Shown here: piece after piece, positions 32,933 through 40,482 of the stretch
Layout of the letters: each line of letters starts with the position of its first letter
Position numbering within the stretch: position 1 is the stretch's first letter
Assembly: GCA_947642555.1 (NCBI GenBank)
Contig: CANRSX010000001.1
Span: forward strand, 62,001-126,000
Reading direction: 5' to 3'
DNA length: 64,000 nucleotides
DNA from: an uncultured Roseburia sp.
GTDB lineage: Bacteria; Bacillota; Clostridia; Lachnospirales; Lachnospiraceae
Position numbers and translations under genes: made by a program
Notes under the pieces: model-generated
What the model was told of the DNA's origin: nothing
What the model saw: the letters and a program-made list of their open reading frames with translations, nothing else
The model's database searches: none

Positions 32933-34132
32933 TTATCTGACTTTTCCTTCAATTTCAGAGAGCATGGCGTAAAGCAGTCCCCGGGTCGTATGCCAGTCCG
33001 GCTCGTTCCGGGAAAGCGCGCGTTTGAGGGCGTCCATCCTTTTAAAGTAAAAGGTACGGGCAAGCGTGGTGAGGATCCCGTACAGCCGCCGCTCCGGTTC
33101 GGTGAGTGGCCGGCGGGCGCAGTAGGCTTCGAGGATCTGCCCGGTCCGTTCTTTCCATGTCTGCCCAAAACCGCTGAGCGGCAGCATCCTTTCTTCCGCC
33201 CCCGCGCCGTCCGCCGTAAGAAGATCCGCCAGGTACACGCTCTGCAGCGCCAGATCACTCACAGGCACGCAGTCGCCGGCCTCATCGAAATCCAGCACTC
33301 CCAGCGCATCCTGTGTCCAGAACAGGTTTCCACACGTCAGATCCCCCTGCACCGCACAGGCCGGGAGCACGCGAAGAAGCACGTCCGCCTCTTCCATCAG
33401 CCTGCTTCCGCATCCGTACAGCTGTTCGTACAGCCGGATGCATTCTCCGGACACAGGATCCGCGCCCGCCTCTTTCTGTGCGCAGAGGTATGTCCTGCAT
33501 TGAGAAAAACGGTCAAATCGGATGATCTCGTTTTTCCGGGACGCATTATACCACCGGGAAGGCATTCCAATCCGTGCGCCTTCCCGCTCCGAAACCAGAT
33601 GCAGCTCCGCCATCAGCCGGCCCCAGGCACAGACCGAAGAGGACGTGAGGCGGATACCCGCGCCGGGAATAAATTCCTCCGCACAGACATGCCACTGTCC
33701 TCCGGTACCGTACAGCGGCAGCACGTACGCACCGGCGGCGCGCAGATGCGCCGGCGTCGGGATTTTATTTCGGGACAGGCATTCCGCAAAGGCACACTGC
33801 CGCTCCCGGATGATAAGCGCCTGCGTCCCGTCCGCCGGATAACATTTCAACACATACCGCGCCCCGTCCGCGCACCGCATCAACGCAACTACTTTTACAG
33901 TTGCTCCTGTGTCTGCCGATCCGGGCTGTCCTGGAGCGGGGATGCGAACCGGCTCTCCCGCTGGCCAGGAGTCGGAGCAGGCCAGCCCCGCATCCGCCAG
34001 GTTCAGGCCGAAGCCTGCCACGCCATCACCCGCCAGGTTCAGGCCGAAGCCTGCCACGCCATCACCCGCCAGGTTCAGGCCGAAGCCCGCTGCAGCATCC
34101 CCTGCCAGGCTGCGAAGCTCCTCCGGGCTCAT
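32933..34132 (-). CDS. APH/HSK-like phosphotransferase with tandem-repeat N-terminus
   Basis: This 399-residue protein has an aminoglycoside phosphotransferase/homoserine-kinase fold. VLKCYPADGTQALI supplies the ATP-binding Lys region, ACAVQGDLTCGNLFW the catalytic loop (QGDL..N) and GVLDFDEAGDC the metal-binding Asp. The fold is shared by kinases of antibiotics, choline, homoserine and lanthipeptide-like substrates, so the substrate is open. Residues about 8-47 contain three copies of a 12-residue unit with AGFGLNL, which seems to be an expansion of the normal N-terminus. It starts in the GNAT stop (ATGA overlap) and is the last gene of the peptide-modification operon. A substrate in that pathway is possible but unproven. 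Confidence 0.8.
   Translation of the reverse strand: MSPEELRSLAGDAAAGFGLNLAGDGVAGFGLNLAGDGVAGFGLNLADAGLACSDSWPAGEPVRIPAPGQPGSADTGATVKVVALMRCADGARYVLKCYPADGTQALIIRERQCAFAECLSRNKIPTPAHLRAAGAYVLPLYGTGGQWHVCAEEFIPGAGIRLTSSSVCAWGRLMAELHLVSEREGARIGMPSRWYNASRKNEIIRFDRFSQCRTYLCAQKEAGADPVSGECIRLYEQLYGCGSRLMEEADVLLRVLPACAVQGDLTCGNLFWTQDALGVLDFDEAGDCVPVSDLALQSVYLADLLTADGAGAEERMLPLSGFGQTWKERTGQILEAYCARRPLTEPERRLYGILTTLARTFYFKRMDALKRALSRNEPDWHTTRGLLYAMLSEIEGKVR
33995..34102. repeat. 36-bp tandem repeat, three copies, inside the phosphotransferase gene
   Basis: Units at 33995-34030, 34031-34066 and 34067-34102 each begin CGCCAGGTTCAGGCCGAAGC. The first two are identical and the third diverges at its end. 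Each encodes 12 in-frame residues, so copy-number change would alter the N-terminus without a frameshift. Confidence 0.9.
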
Positions 34133-34692
34133 CTGTCCGGGCAGGCTCTCGCCAAAGCCTCTCCCTGCCGGTGCTCCCCGATGATTTTTTCCATCCAGAT
34201 CATGTGATACCAGCGGCCGAATTTGTACCCGCAGTTGTGAAAGACGCCGACCGTCTCAAATCCCAGATGCGCGTGAAACTCTGCGCTGTTGCTGTTCAGA
34301 TACGCGTCCTCAGTCTCCGGGTATCCGATGCAGGCATACAGGTTCAGGATCCCCAGCTTCCGCAGCCTCTCCTCCAGCGCCTCGTAGAGCATCCGCCCCA
34401 GGCCGGATTTTACCGCCCCATGGTCGAGATAGATCGTCAGCTCGCACGACCAGTCATAGGCGGCCCGGCCGATAAAAGGGCCGGCATATGCGTAACCCAG
34501 CACACGCCCGTCCCGCTCACAGACCAGCCACGGATAGCGCCGCGTCTTATCCCGGATCCGCTCCTTAAATTCCGCCAGTGTGGGCACCTCATATTCGAAA
34601 GAGATCGCTGTCTCCTCCACATAATAGGCATAGATTTCCAGCATACGCTCTGCATCCCGCTCTGATGCATCCCTGATCGTCACGCTGCACAT
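34129..34692 (-). CDS. GNAT family N-acetyltransferase (phosphinothricin-acetyltransferase-like)
   Basis: This 187-residue protein has the phosphinothricin/methionine-sulfoximine acetyltransferase pattern. IRDASERDAERMLEIYAYY begins it, then SFEYEVPTLAEFKERI, GYAYAGPFIGRAAYDWSCEL, a CoA-binding segment KSGLGRMLYEALEERL and HAHLGFETVGVFHNCGYKFG. Such enzymes acetylate small amines; related GNATs modify peptide N-termini. GAGGAGG lies eight bases before the ATG. It follows the Cys-rich peptide gene by about 70 bp with a hairpin in between, and overlaps the APH-like gene by 4 bp. The substrate is unknown. Confidence 0.9.
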   Translation of the reverse strand: MCSVTIRDASERDAERMLEIYAYYVEETAISFEYEVPTLAEFKERIRDKTRRYPWLVCERDGRVLGYAYAGPFIGRAAYDWSCELTIYLDHGAVKSGLGRMLYEALEERLRKLGILNLYACIGYPETEDAYLNSNSAEFHAHLGFETVGVFHNCGYKFGRWYHMIWMEKIIGEHRQGEALARACPDR

Positions 34693-34722
34693 ACGTCATT
34701 CCTCCTCTCCGGACACAGGAAA

Positions 34723-34742
34723 GCAGCCGGACTCCCGGCTGC
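34723..34742 (-). terminator. Stem-loop between the peptide gene and the GNAT gene
   Basis: On the minus strand GCAGCCGG and CCGGCTGC form an eight-base-pair stem with loop GAGT, followed by TTTCCTG. The weak T-run suggests partial termination, which would give more peptide mRNA than downstream enzyme mRNA. Confidence 0.55.
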
Positions 34743-34764
34743 CTTCTGCGTGCATGTCCATACA

Positions 34765-34851
34765 CTAATCGATGTTGCTCGGGCAGGAGCCGGCGGTGCA
34801 GCAGCCGGTCACGTTGCACTCCTCATCTCTTCTCTCGACAAGAATACTCAT
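34765..34851 (-). CDS. Short cysteine-rich peptide, candidate RiPP precursor
   Basis: A 28-codon frame (ATG 34851, TAG 34765) has an excellent AGGAGG ribosome-binding site eight to ten bases upstream. The first ten residues are charged, with two Arg and three Glu/Asp, like a mini-leader. The remainder is ECNVTGCCTAGSCPSNID. Cysteines at 12, 17, 18 and 23 give a symmetrical C-x4-CC-x4-C pattern with small residues (Gly, Ala, Ser, Thr) between them. It sits between three radical SAM genes upstream and a GNAT and kinase gene downstream, the usual place for a precursor of a ribosomally made, modified peptide. No Gly-Gly cleavage site and no similarity to a family I know are visible. Function is inferred from size, start site and context. 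Confidence 0.72.
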   Translation of the reverse strand: MSILVERRDEECNVTGCCTAGSCPSNID

Positions 34852-34882
34852 ATGGGTTCTCCTCCTTTCCCTGTCATGATAC

Positions 34883-34905
34883 GGGGCTCAGAACGATCTG
34901 TCCCC
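34883..34905 (-). promoter_or_regulatory. Stem-loop in the leader of the Cys-rich peptide gene
   Basis: On the minus strand GGGG-A-CAGA-TCGT-TCTG-AG-CCCC folds into a two-part hairpin about 30 bases before the peptide start codon. No convincing promoter was seen in the 88-bp gap, so the peptide is probably transcribed from the upstream operon and this hairpin may mark RNA processing or regulation. Confidence 0.35.
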
Positions 34906-34939
34906 ATGCTGTATCTGTATTAAAAACGCTTTCACGTCC

Positions 34940-36205
34940 TTAACCGTTCCTTAACGCCTCCACCCAGGCCACAAGATCCTTCTCGATCTGTTCACGCTTT
35001 AACGCGCAGTACCGCAGCGGTTTTTCCTTCCGCCGCTCATTCGGGCAGCCGCCAAAGCACACCGGAAGCAGGCTGCAGTCCGCAAGGCACCGCTCCTCAA
35101 GCGGACGGAAATATGCCAGCTCCTCATCCCGGTAAAAGCTTCCCGCATAGATATCCCCCGCCGCGTTCGCCGGATCCCCCATGGTCCGCTGGCAGCGGTA
35201 AAGCTCGCCCTCCGGCCCGATCATGATCTGGGAAATCTTTTCATAGCCGCAGTAATTGCGCCGGATGTCAGGCAGCAGGTCCGCGGCGGTAAAGCTTTGA
35301 TAACGCTTCATGGCGTCCCGGACAAAACGGTTTCTGAATTCTACAAAAGAGATTTGATCCACACAGTCATCCTCCGGGATCCCGCAGCTGTCCAGATCAT
35401 CCACACGGGCTAAGTATACGCGGACCGCCCCGTCCAGCCCCTGGTCCCGGAGAAGCCAGTCCACAAGGGGCCCGATCTCCTCCCGGTTTCGGGCGGAGAC
35501 ATTGACGCGCACCGAGATCCGCGTCTTTCTGGCATTCGCCCGAATATTTTCCACAACCCGGTCAAAGCATGGGATCCCCTTCGCCGCGTCGTGCGTTTCC
35601 CGCATGCCGTCCAGGGTGATCTGAACCTTCGTCAGATTCATGGCGGGAATCAGCGCGTCGGCAAGCTCCGGCGTAAACGCGATGCCGTTCGTGATGACCT
35701 CCGAGTGAAAACGGATCCCCCGCTCCTCACAGAATGCCCGGGTCTCAACGGCAATCCGCTTTATCTGCTCCGCCGAAAGAAGCGGCTCCCCGCCAAAAAA
35801 CAACAGACACAGCTCCTCGCAGGCCGCAAGCTTTACTCTTTTCTGAATAAACGAGACCGTATCCCGACAGATCTGCTCTGTCATCGTCTTTTTCTCCGCG
35901 CACCCGTTTTCAAAACAGTACCAGCACTTCGCCTGGCACTGCATGGTGGGCGCGATCTCGATGTGCAGATACCGGATCCGCGTGGAATAAAGCTCCCGGT
36001 TCCGCTCCATGATCAGGCGGTTTACCTCATGAATCCGTTCATCCACGAGAAACCCCTGTTCGATCATCAAAGCGCGCTCCGGCCCCTGCGCCGCTTCATG
36101 CACCGGGCGGTCGAACAGCGCCAGCGCCCCGGTACAGGTATTGTACAAAAGATACCCCTGCCCAAGCGGGATCTCAAGGTTAAATACAGACTCTTTATAC
36201 CCCAT
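34940..36205 (-). CDS. Radical SAM/SPASM peptide maturase
   Basis: This 421-residue protein starts MGYKESVFNLEIPLGQGYLL with YNTCTGALALFD, an N-terminal segment typical of SPASM peptide maturases, where it acts as a peptide-recognition-like region. The radical SAM motif is CQAKCWYC (CX3CX2C) near residue 108, followed by LLFFGGEPLLS and QITLDGMRETHD. C-terminal SPASM cysteines include YCGYEK, LYRCQRTMG, CLADCSLLPVCFGGCPNE and RYCALK, enough for auxiliary 4Fe-4S clusters. ATG 36205 follows GAGGTG; the upstream extension overlaps the preceding gene. It is the gene immediately upstream of the Cys-rich peptide, so it is the best candidate to install cross-links in it. Confidence 0.88.
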   Translation of the reverse strand: MGYKESVFNLEIPLGQGYLLYNTCTGALALFDRPVHEAAQGPERALMIEQGFLVDERIHEVNRLIMERNRELYSTRIRYLHIEIAPTMQCQAKCWYCFENGCAEKKTMTEQICRDTVSFIQKRVKLAACEELCLLFFGGEPLLSAEQIKRIAVETRAFCEERGIRFHSEVITNGIAFTPELADALIPAMNLTKVQITLDGMRETHDAAKGIPCFDRVVENIRANARKTRISVRVNVSARNREEIGPLVDWLLRDQGLDGAVRVYLARVDDLDSCGIPEDDCVDQISFVEFRNRFVRDAMKRYQSFTAADLLPDIRRNYCGYEKISQIMIGPEGELYRCQRTMGDPANAAGDIYAGSFYRDEELAYFRPLEERCLADCSLLPVCFGGCPNERRKEKPLRYCALKREQIEKDLVAWVEALRNG

Positions 36206-36213
36206 CGCACACC

Positions 36214-36990
36214 TCACAGCATGATTACCTTTGAAAACTGCTCCACCGCCTGCGGGCCGGGAACCAGCGTCACCCTTCCCTTCCACTGCGGATTTTTATC
36301 GACAAATGACGTCAATATTTTCACCAGCTCCGCCGGATCCTTTGGGGAAAGCCCGGGCGTCGGGTGTTCTCTGTTCGGCTGGTAATTGTTGATTTTTAAA
36401 TAAACCTTTGGGTAGCGGGATAAAATCTCCCCGAAGGCTTCCAGCGTCTCTGCCCGAAACGCATCATAACAGACATAGGTGACAATGACGTCGCAGGAGG
36501 GATGCGCCGCGATCTGTCCGATACTGAAAAGCACATTGTCCCAGCAGATTGTTTCGGGCCGTCCCCCGGATCTTCTGACCGCTTCCTCCGCGGAGAGACC
36601 CTTCAGCGAAATGCCGAACAGATCCACCAGCCCCTCCTCCATCAGCGGCAGAATGCGCTCCGGCATCGAGCCGTTCGTATCCAGAAAGGTGATCCCGCCC
36701 AGGCGCTTTACAATCCCAAGATCACGTCTTAAATCCGGGTTTAACGCGGGCTCCCCTCCCGTAAATTTAAACACCTGCCCCTCAGGCAGAAGCCGCCTCA
36801 CCAGCGCCTCAAACGTCTCCGCCGTAAATTCCTCATAGCGGTTGGTGGGCTGATAATATTTGAAAAAACAGAATTCGCAGTCAAAATTACACCTGCAGTA
36901 TGAGATGGAATGCGCATTCTGCGGTTCCTCCCCCGTGACAAAACGGGAGCATTTCATCGCAAAGGAACCGGGTACCACCAGATAGGACAT
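36214..36990 (-). CDS. Radical SAM protein without SPASM domain
   Basis: This 258-residue protein has a CNFDCEFC (CX3CX2C) motif near residue 34 preceded by HSISYCR, then VFKFTGGEPALNPDLRRDLG and ITFLDTNGSMPERI. The layout resembles pyruvate-formate-lyase-activating enzyme-like radical SAM proteins, with a truncated C-terminus lacking SPASM or twitch cysteines. It probably binds a single 4Fe-4S cluster. AAGGAG precedes the ATG. It lies 18 bp after one SPASM gene and 8 bp before the next, so all three are cotranscribed. The substrate, peptide or protein glycyl radical, is not defined. Confidence 0.85.
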   Translation of the reverse strand: MSYLVVPGSFAMKCSRFVTGEEPQNAHSISYCRCNFDCEFCFFKYYQPTNRYEEFTAETFEALVRRLLPEGQVFKFTGGEPALNPDLRRDLGIVKRLGGITFLDTNGSMPERILPLMEEGLVDLFGISLKGLSAEEAVRRSGGRPETICWDNVLFSIGQIAAHPSCDVIVTYVCYDAFRAETLEAFGEILSRYPKVYLKINNYQPNREHPTPGLSPKDPAELVKILTSFVDKNPQWKGRVTLVPGPQAVEQFSKVIML

Positions 36991-37008
36991 CGCTCTTCTC
37001 CTTCTTCG

Positions 37009-38421
37009 CTACGGTCTGCCCGCCGTGCCATACGTCTTTAAAATCCGCTCCGCCAGCAGCTCCACGTAAAATTTTTTCCGGAAGCACGGCGTCGTGTCAA
37101 AGGTCGGCGACAGCCGGTAATGCTTACAGCCGCCCTGGCAGCAGGGCAGGTAAATACAGGTCTCACAGGTTTCTCCCAGATCATCCATCTCCCGATACCA
37201 TTTCGTATAGTTGTAGTTACTTCGCGCCCCGTCGCGGCAGTCCCCGACGGAATTGTCGTCCGCGAGGGAATCCTGCACACACTCAAACAGCTTTCCGTTG
37301 GCGTTGATCACGATCTTGTTCGGCGCGCAGGCGATGCAGTTCGAGCTGTCCCGCACCGGCAGCTGCGCAAGGGGATCCGCGATCAGCCCGTGTGAAAACA
37401 GCTTCGGGATCACGGTCTGATAAAACGCAGGGTACTCCTCCGCCGCGAAATATTTCTCCCTGCTGCCCGGCCGGCTCGTCTTGTTGCGCAGCGTCGTCAC
37501 CTGCACGCCAAACTGCGGATGCCCGGCGAACCGTTCCAGATCCCCCAGAATGTCGTCCAGCTGCGCGAAATTATCCTTATCCAGGTTCACCCGGCAGGTG
37601 GTGTGAATCCCCGCATCCAAAAGCCGTGAGAGGTTCTGAAGCGTCCGCCCATAGGCGTCGGCAGTGCTGTCTACATATGCCTTTCTCCGGTCGTGCTCCT
37701 CCCGGTACCCGTCAATCGTCGTCATCACGTCATTGACACGCCACAGTCCGAGAAACCGTTCCAGGATCTCATCTGTGAGCAGGCTGTTATTTGTCGTGAC
37801 GGAGGATGTATAGGGAAGCTCCCCGTGGAAGCGGTCATTTACCCCGGTCAGGATCCGGTCGATGATCCCGGCTGCCGCGAGGGGTTCCCCGCCAAACCAG
37901 ATAAACCCCACATTCTGCCACGGCTGAATCCGCGTGCCGAGATACCGGATGACCTCCTCTGTCACCGCGTCGTCCATCGTCAGAGTCGCGAACTCCTGTT
38001 CAAAGCAGTAAAAACAGCGGGCGTTGCAGGTCTGCGTGGGAAGGATCTCGACGTCAATATGGCCGTTCTCCGGGTAGGCGTAGGCGTGCCGTTTCCGAAG
38101 GAAATCAATGCGGAACACCTCGTCCAGATCCGCGTCGACATAAAAGCCAAGGTCATACAGCAGCGCGTCAAAATCCGTCTCCGCCAGAAACTCTTTTTTC
38201 TGCTGATAACGCCGAAGCTCCTCCCCGTTTATAATTGCGCAGGCATCCGAGGCCGTGTTCCAGAGCAGGGCTTCCTCCCCGTTCTGATACAGATAATTAT
38301 AATGCGACCGCTTTAACGCGCGACCGCGATGCCGCCCGCTGGGCATCTCGTCCACATTCGTCTGGAACTTCTGTTTTGATATGTCAAAGACCGAAATCGT
38401 CTGATTTCTCAGTATCCGCAT
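37009..38421 (-). CDS. Radical SAM/SPASM peptide maturase (second)
   Basis: This 470-residue protein has an N-terminal region with SHYNYLYQNGEEALLWNTAS, resembling peptide-maturase N-domains. The radical SAM motif CNARCFYCFEQEF (about residue 132), GFIWFGGEPLAAAGIID and TTIDGYREEHDRRK follow. SPASM cysteines include SNCIACAPNKIVINANGKLF with ECVQDS, GETCETCIYLPCCQGGCKHY and TTPCFRKKF. The set suggests auxiliary clusters as in sactipeptide or ranthipeptide synthases. GAGGAGAGG precedes the ATG, inside the 3' end of the upstream GNAT gene (38-bp overlap). The presence of two different SPASM enzymes implies two different modifications or two substrates. Confidence 0.88.
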   Translation of the reverse strand: MRILRNQTISVFDISKQKFQTNVDEMPSGRHRGRALKRSHYNYLYQNGEEALLWNTASDACAIINGEELRRYQQKKEFLAETDFDALLYDLGFYVDADLDEVFRIDFLRKRHAYAYPENGHIDVEILPTQTCNARCFYCFEQEFATLTMDDAVTEEVIRYLGTRIQPWQNVGFIWFGGEPLAAAGIIDRILTGVNDRFHGELPYTSSVTTNNSLLTDEILERFLGLWRVNDVMTTIDGYREEHDRRKAYVDSTADAYGRTLQNLSRLLDAGIHTTCRVNLDKDNFAQLDDILGDLERFAGHPQFGVQVTTLRNKTSRPGSREKYFAAEEYPAFYQTVIPKLFSHGLIADPLAQLPVRDSSNCIACAPNKIVINANGKLFECVQDSLADDNSVGDCRDGARSNYNYTKWYREMDDLGETCETCIYLPCCQGGCKHYRLSPTFDTTPCFRKKFYVELLAERILKTYGTAGRP

Positions 38422-39004
38422 AACCCTCTCCTCTTCTGTGCAGAATCACACGCTCTGACGCCCTGCTGTCAGCATATCCGCCTCCGCCCGGTGCAGCGGC
38501 GCCGTCATGCCGCCCGGCGTACTCCCGCATTATGAAAAACCCTGCTGCCACGCCCGCCATGATCATCGCCCGGTTGGCGGCATACGTCAGCAGGTACAGC
38601 TCCCGCACCCCGCAGCCTGACAGATACTCCGCGTACAGCCGCAGCGCCTCCCTCCCGAAGCCGCTCCCGCGGTATTTCTCTTCCGGGATCACGATCCCCA
38701 CCGCCGCCGAATCGCGCACGTCACTGCCCGCCGGATATGCGTAACAGTTGATAAAACCGATATGTCCTCCCGCCCTGGTATAAATCTCGAGCGCGGTGTG
38801 AATCCCGTGGCGAAACCGCCCGTTTTCCCGGATCTCTTTAATTTTTTTCTCCCGGTAGAGCTCCGGGTCAGATTCCACGGGCACATAATCCGGGTCGTCC
38901 AGCCGCTTCCACTCCGTGCACCCGGTGTTCCACCAGATGCGCTCCGCAATCCCCGCGGCGGAAAGCGGCGACAGCTCCACACGGTCTCCTCTCAGGCAGA
39001 ACAT
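38384..39004 (-). CDS. GNAT family N-acetyltransferase (RimJ/RimL-like)
   Basis: This 206-residue protein from ATG 39004 (GAGAGGAT upstream) has the RimJ/RimL/Ard-type pattern. It has WNTGCTEWKRLDDPDYVP near the N-terminus, IGFINCYAYPAGSDVRDSAA, VGIVIPEEKYRGSGFGREAL (CoA-binding R-x-x-G-x-G/A) and YLLTYAANRAMIMAGVAAGF. The last 45 residues form a poorly conserved Gly/Arg tail overlapping the next gene. It is the first gene after the promoter at 39090 and so may lead the operon of radical SAM genes. The acceptor is unknown. Confidence 0.83.
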   Translation of the reverse strand: MFCLRGDRVELSPLSAAGIAERIWWNTGCTEWKRLDDPDYVPVESDPELYREKKIKEIRENGRFRHGIHTALEIYTRAGGHIGFINCYAYPAGSDVRDSAAVGIVIPEEKYRGSGFGREALRLYAEYLSGCGVRELYLLTYAANRAMIMAGVAAGFFIMREYAGRHDGAAAPGGGGYADSRASERVILHRRGEGYADTEKSDDFGL

Positions 39005-39089
39005 GAATTCACATCCTCTCCGGCTGCCGGCTTTGCAACGGCCATTCCGACGATCCTGCGGCAGGCCGGGCGCGCTCCTTTTGCACTCT

Positions 39090-39118
39090 ATTATACGCGT
39101 ATCCCGGGCGTCGCACAA
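39090..39118 (-). promoter_or_regulatory. Promoter of the GNAT-radical SAM-peptide operon
   Basis: On the minus strand TTGTGC (39113-39118) and a perfect TATAAT (39090-39095) are 17 bp apart, about 85 bp upstream of the GNAT start. The downstream genes are tightly spaced, so this is the likely promoter for 39004 down to the APH-like gene. Confidence 0.6.
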
Positions 39119-39175
39119 GAAAAATCGCAGTCGGCCTCGCAGCAATCCGGCTCACAGCCGGCCAGCAGTACCGCC

Positions 39176-40429
39176 TCACAGCGTCAGCCGTTTCGGGAAC
39201 GCCTCGTTTCGCAGGACGCCCCACATTTTGTCGATGTAGGAGAGCGTGTAAAAGTTTTCATAATAATGGTAGTAATACGCCCCCTTTGGCGTCATGATAT
39301 AACTATCTTTGTCTTTTCTGATAAAACCAAGCCATTCCGCGAGCTTTAACTCCATCCCGTACATTTTTTTCAGCGGAATCCCGAAAAACCGCTCAAACTC
39401 CCCGGCGTCGACCCGCGTGCTGTAGGCCGCCCAGAAGAGATAATACACCATCCGCTGCCGCCGCGAAAACCGGCAGGTCAGCGCAGTGGCGGACTCCCCC
39501 CGCTCCATCCGGCGGCAGTATTCCTCCACGGAAAAGGTGTTGATCTTAAACTGACCGCGAAGCAGCGTGGCCGCAGAACAGCCGAACCCGAGGTATGTCT
39601 CCCTGGTCATGGAGGAATATCCCGCCCCCTTTTCCCGGGCGAATGTCCAGACGGAGGTGCGGATACAGCCCCGTTTCAGGCAGTAAGCGGTGATCCCGTC
39701 TAACAGCCGGCGCTTTTCCCGTTCCGGCATCCGGCGGATCTTCCCGGGCGTAAAGGTAAAATCGATAAAGGGATAAATCGCGATGTGGTTTGCCCCGTGG
39801 GTGAAGGCGGCATCGACGTCCGCCGCGAGGTCCCGGAGGGTCTGTCCCGGCAGGGCAAAAATAAAATCCATGGAAACCGTCTCAAAGGGAACCGCGGCGA
39901 GGGCTTCGGACATGGCGGCAGCGTCCACTGTTTTCCGCCCCAGGACGGTCTGATATTTTTTCTGAAACGACTGGATCCCGATGCTCAGCTTCGTCACGCC
40001 GGCCTCCTTTAACGTCCGAAGCACCGGAACCGTCACATTGTCCGGGTGCAGCTCCACGCCGACGCCCTCCGTGATGATAAAATGCTGCCGGACCGCGTCG
40101 AGGATATCCTTCATGCGGTCCGCTGCCAGCGCCGGGGTTCCGCCGCCGATGTAGAGGCTGGTGACGGTTTTCTTTTTCCCGAGAGAATTTCCCGTCCTGT
40201 GGATCTCCCGGATCAGGGCGTCGATGTAGCGGCTGCACAGCTCCTCCTGGTACAGAACCTTGCAGTACGGGCAGAACCCGCAGATGCTGCTGCAGAAGGG
40301 GATGTGCAGATACAGCCCCAGATTCCGGCAGCCTTTGAAAGAGGTCTGCGGCGCAGGCTCGTCTGTGAACAGAAACGGTTTTACGGAACGGGTCAGCCAC
40401 ATTCTTGTCAGGTTTGTAATTACTCCCAT
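39176..40429 (-). CDS. HemN-like radical SAM protein (coproporphyrinogen III oxidase family)
   Basis: This 417-residue protein has a HemN/HemW-type core. It has LGLYLHIPFCSSICGFCPYC with the CX3CX2C motif plus one cysteine, TSLYIGGGTPALAADRM, VELHPDNVTVPVL, KLSIGIQSFQKKYQTVLGRK and VSMDFIFALPGQTLRDL. A HemN-C-type winged domain (FKINTFSVEEYCRRMERGE onward) ends it. HemN-like proteins include coproporphyrinogen oxidase, HemW and the class C methyltransferases of thiopeptide pathways, so the reaction is open. ATG 40429 has AGGAGG-rich upstream sequence. It pairs with the radical SAM gene at 40483 in a separate operon. Confidence 0.85.
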   Translation of the reverse strand: MGVITNLTRMWLTRSVKPFLFTDEPAPQTSFKGCRNLGLYLHIPFCSSICGFCPYCKVLYQEELCSRYIDALIREIHRTGNSLGKKKTVTSLYIGGGTPALAADRMKDILDAVRQHFIITEGVGVELHPDNVTVPVLRTLKEAGVTKLSIGIQSFQKKYQTVLGRKTVDAAAMSEALAAVPFETVSMDFIFALPGQTLRDLAADVDAAFTHGANHIAIYPFIDFTFTPGKIRRMPEREKRRLLDGITAYCLKRGCIRTSVWTFAREKGAGYSSMTRETYLGFGCSAATLLRGQFKINTFSVEEYCRRMERGESATALTCRFSRRQRMVYYLFWAAYSTRVDAGEFERFFGIPLKKMYGMELKLAEWLGFIRKDKDSYIMTPKGAYYYHYYENFYTLSYIDKMWGVLRNEAFPKRLTL

Positions 40430-40482
40430 GGCTCCTCCTCCTTTTTCGCCGGGTAAATCGGATGCCGGAGCTAAAAGCGGCA

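Noticed and set aside
33995-34102. CRISPR-like appearance of 36-bp repeats
   Set aside because: The units are directly adjacent without spacers and are in frame within a kinase gene.
39091-39183. Minus-strand open frame of 30 codons with six cysteines (CEPDCCEADCDFSC) between the HemN-like and GNAT genes, a possible second precursor
   Set aside because: It has no ATG, GTG or TTG start and no ribosome-binding site, and its end overlaps the TATAAT of the 39090 promoter. It is probably chance, although its CC spacing recalls the real candidate.
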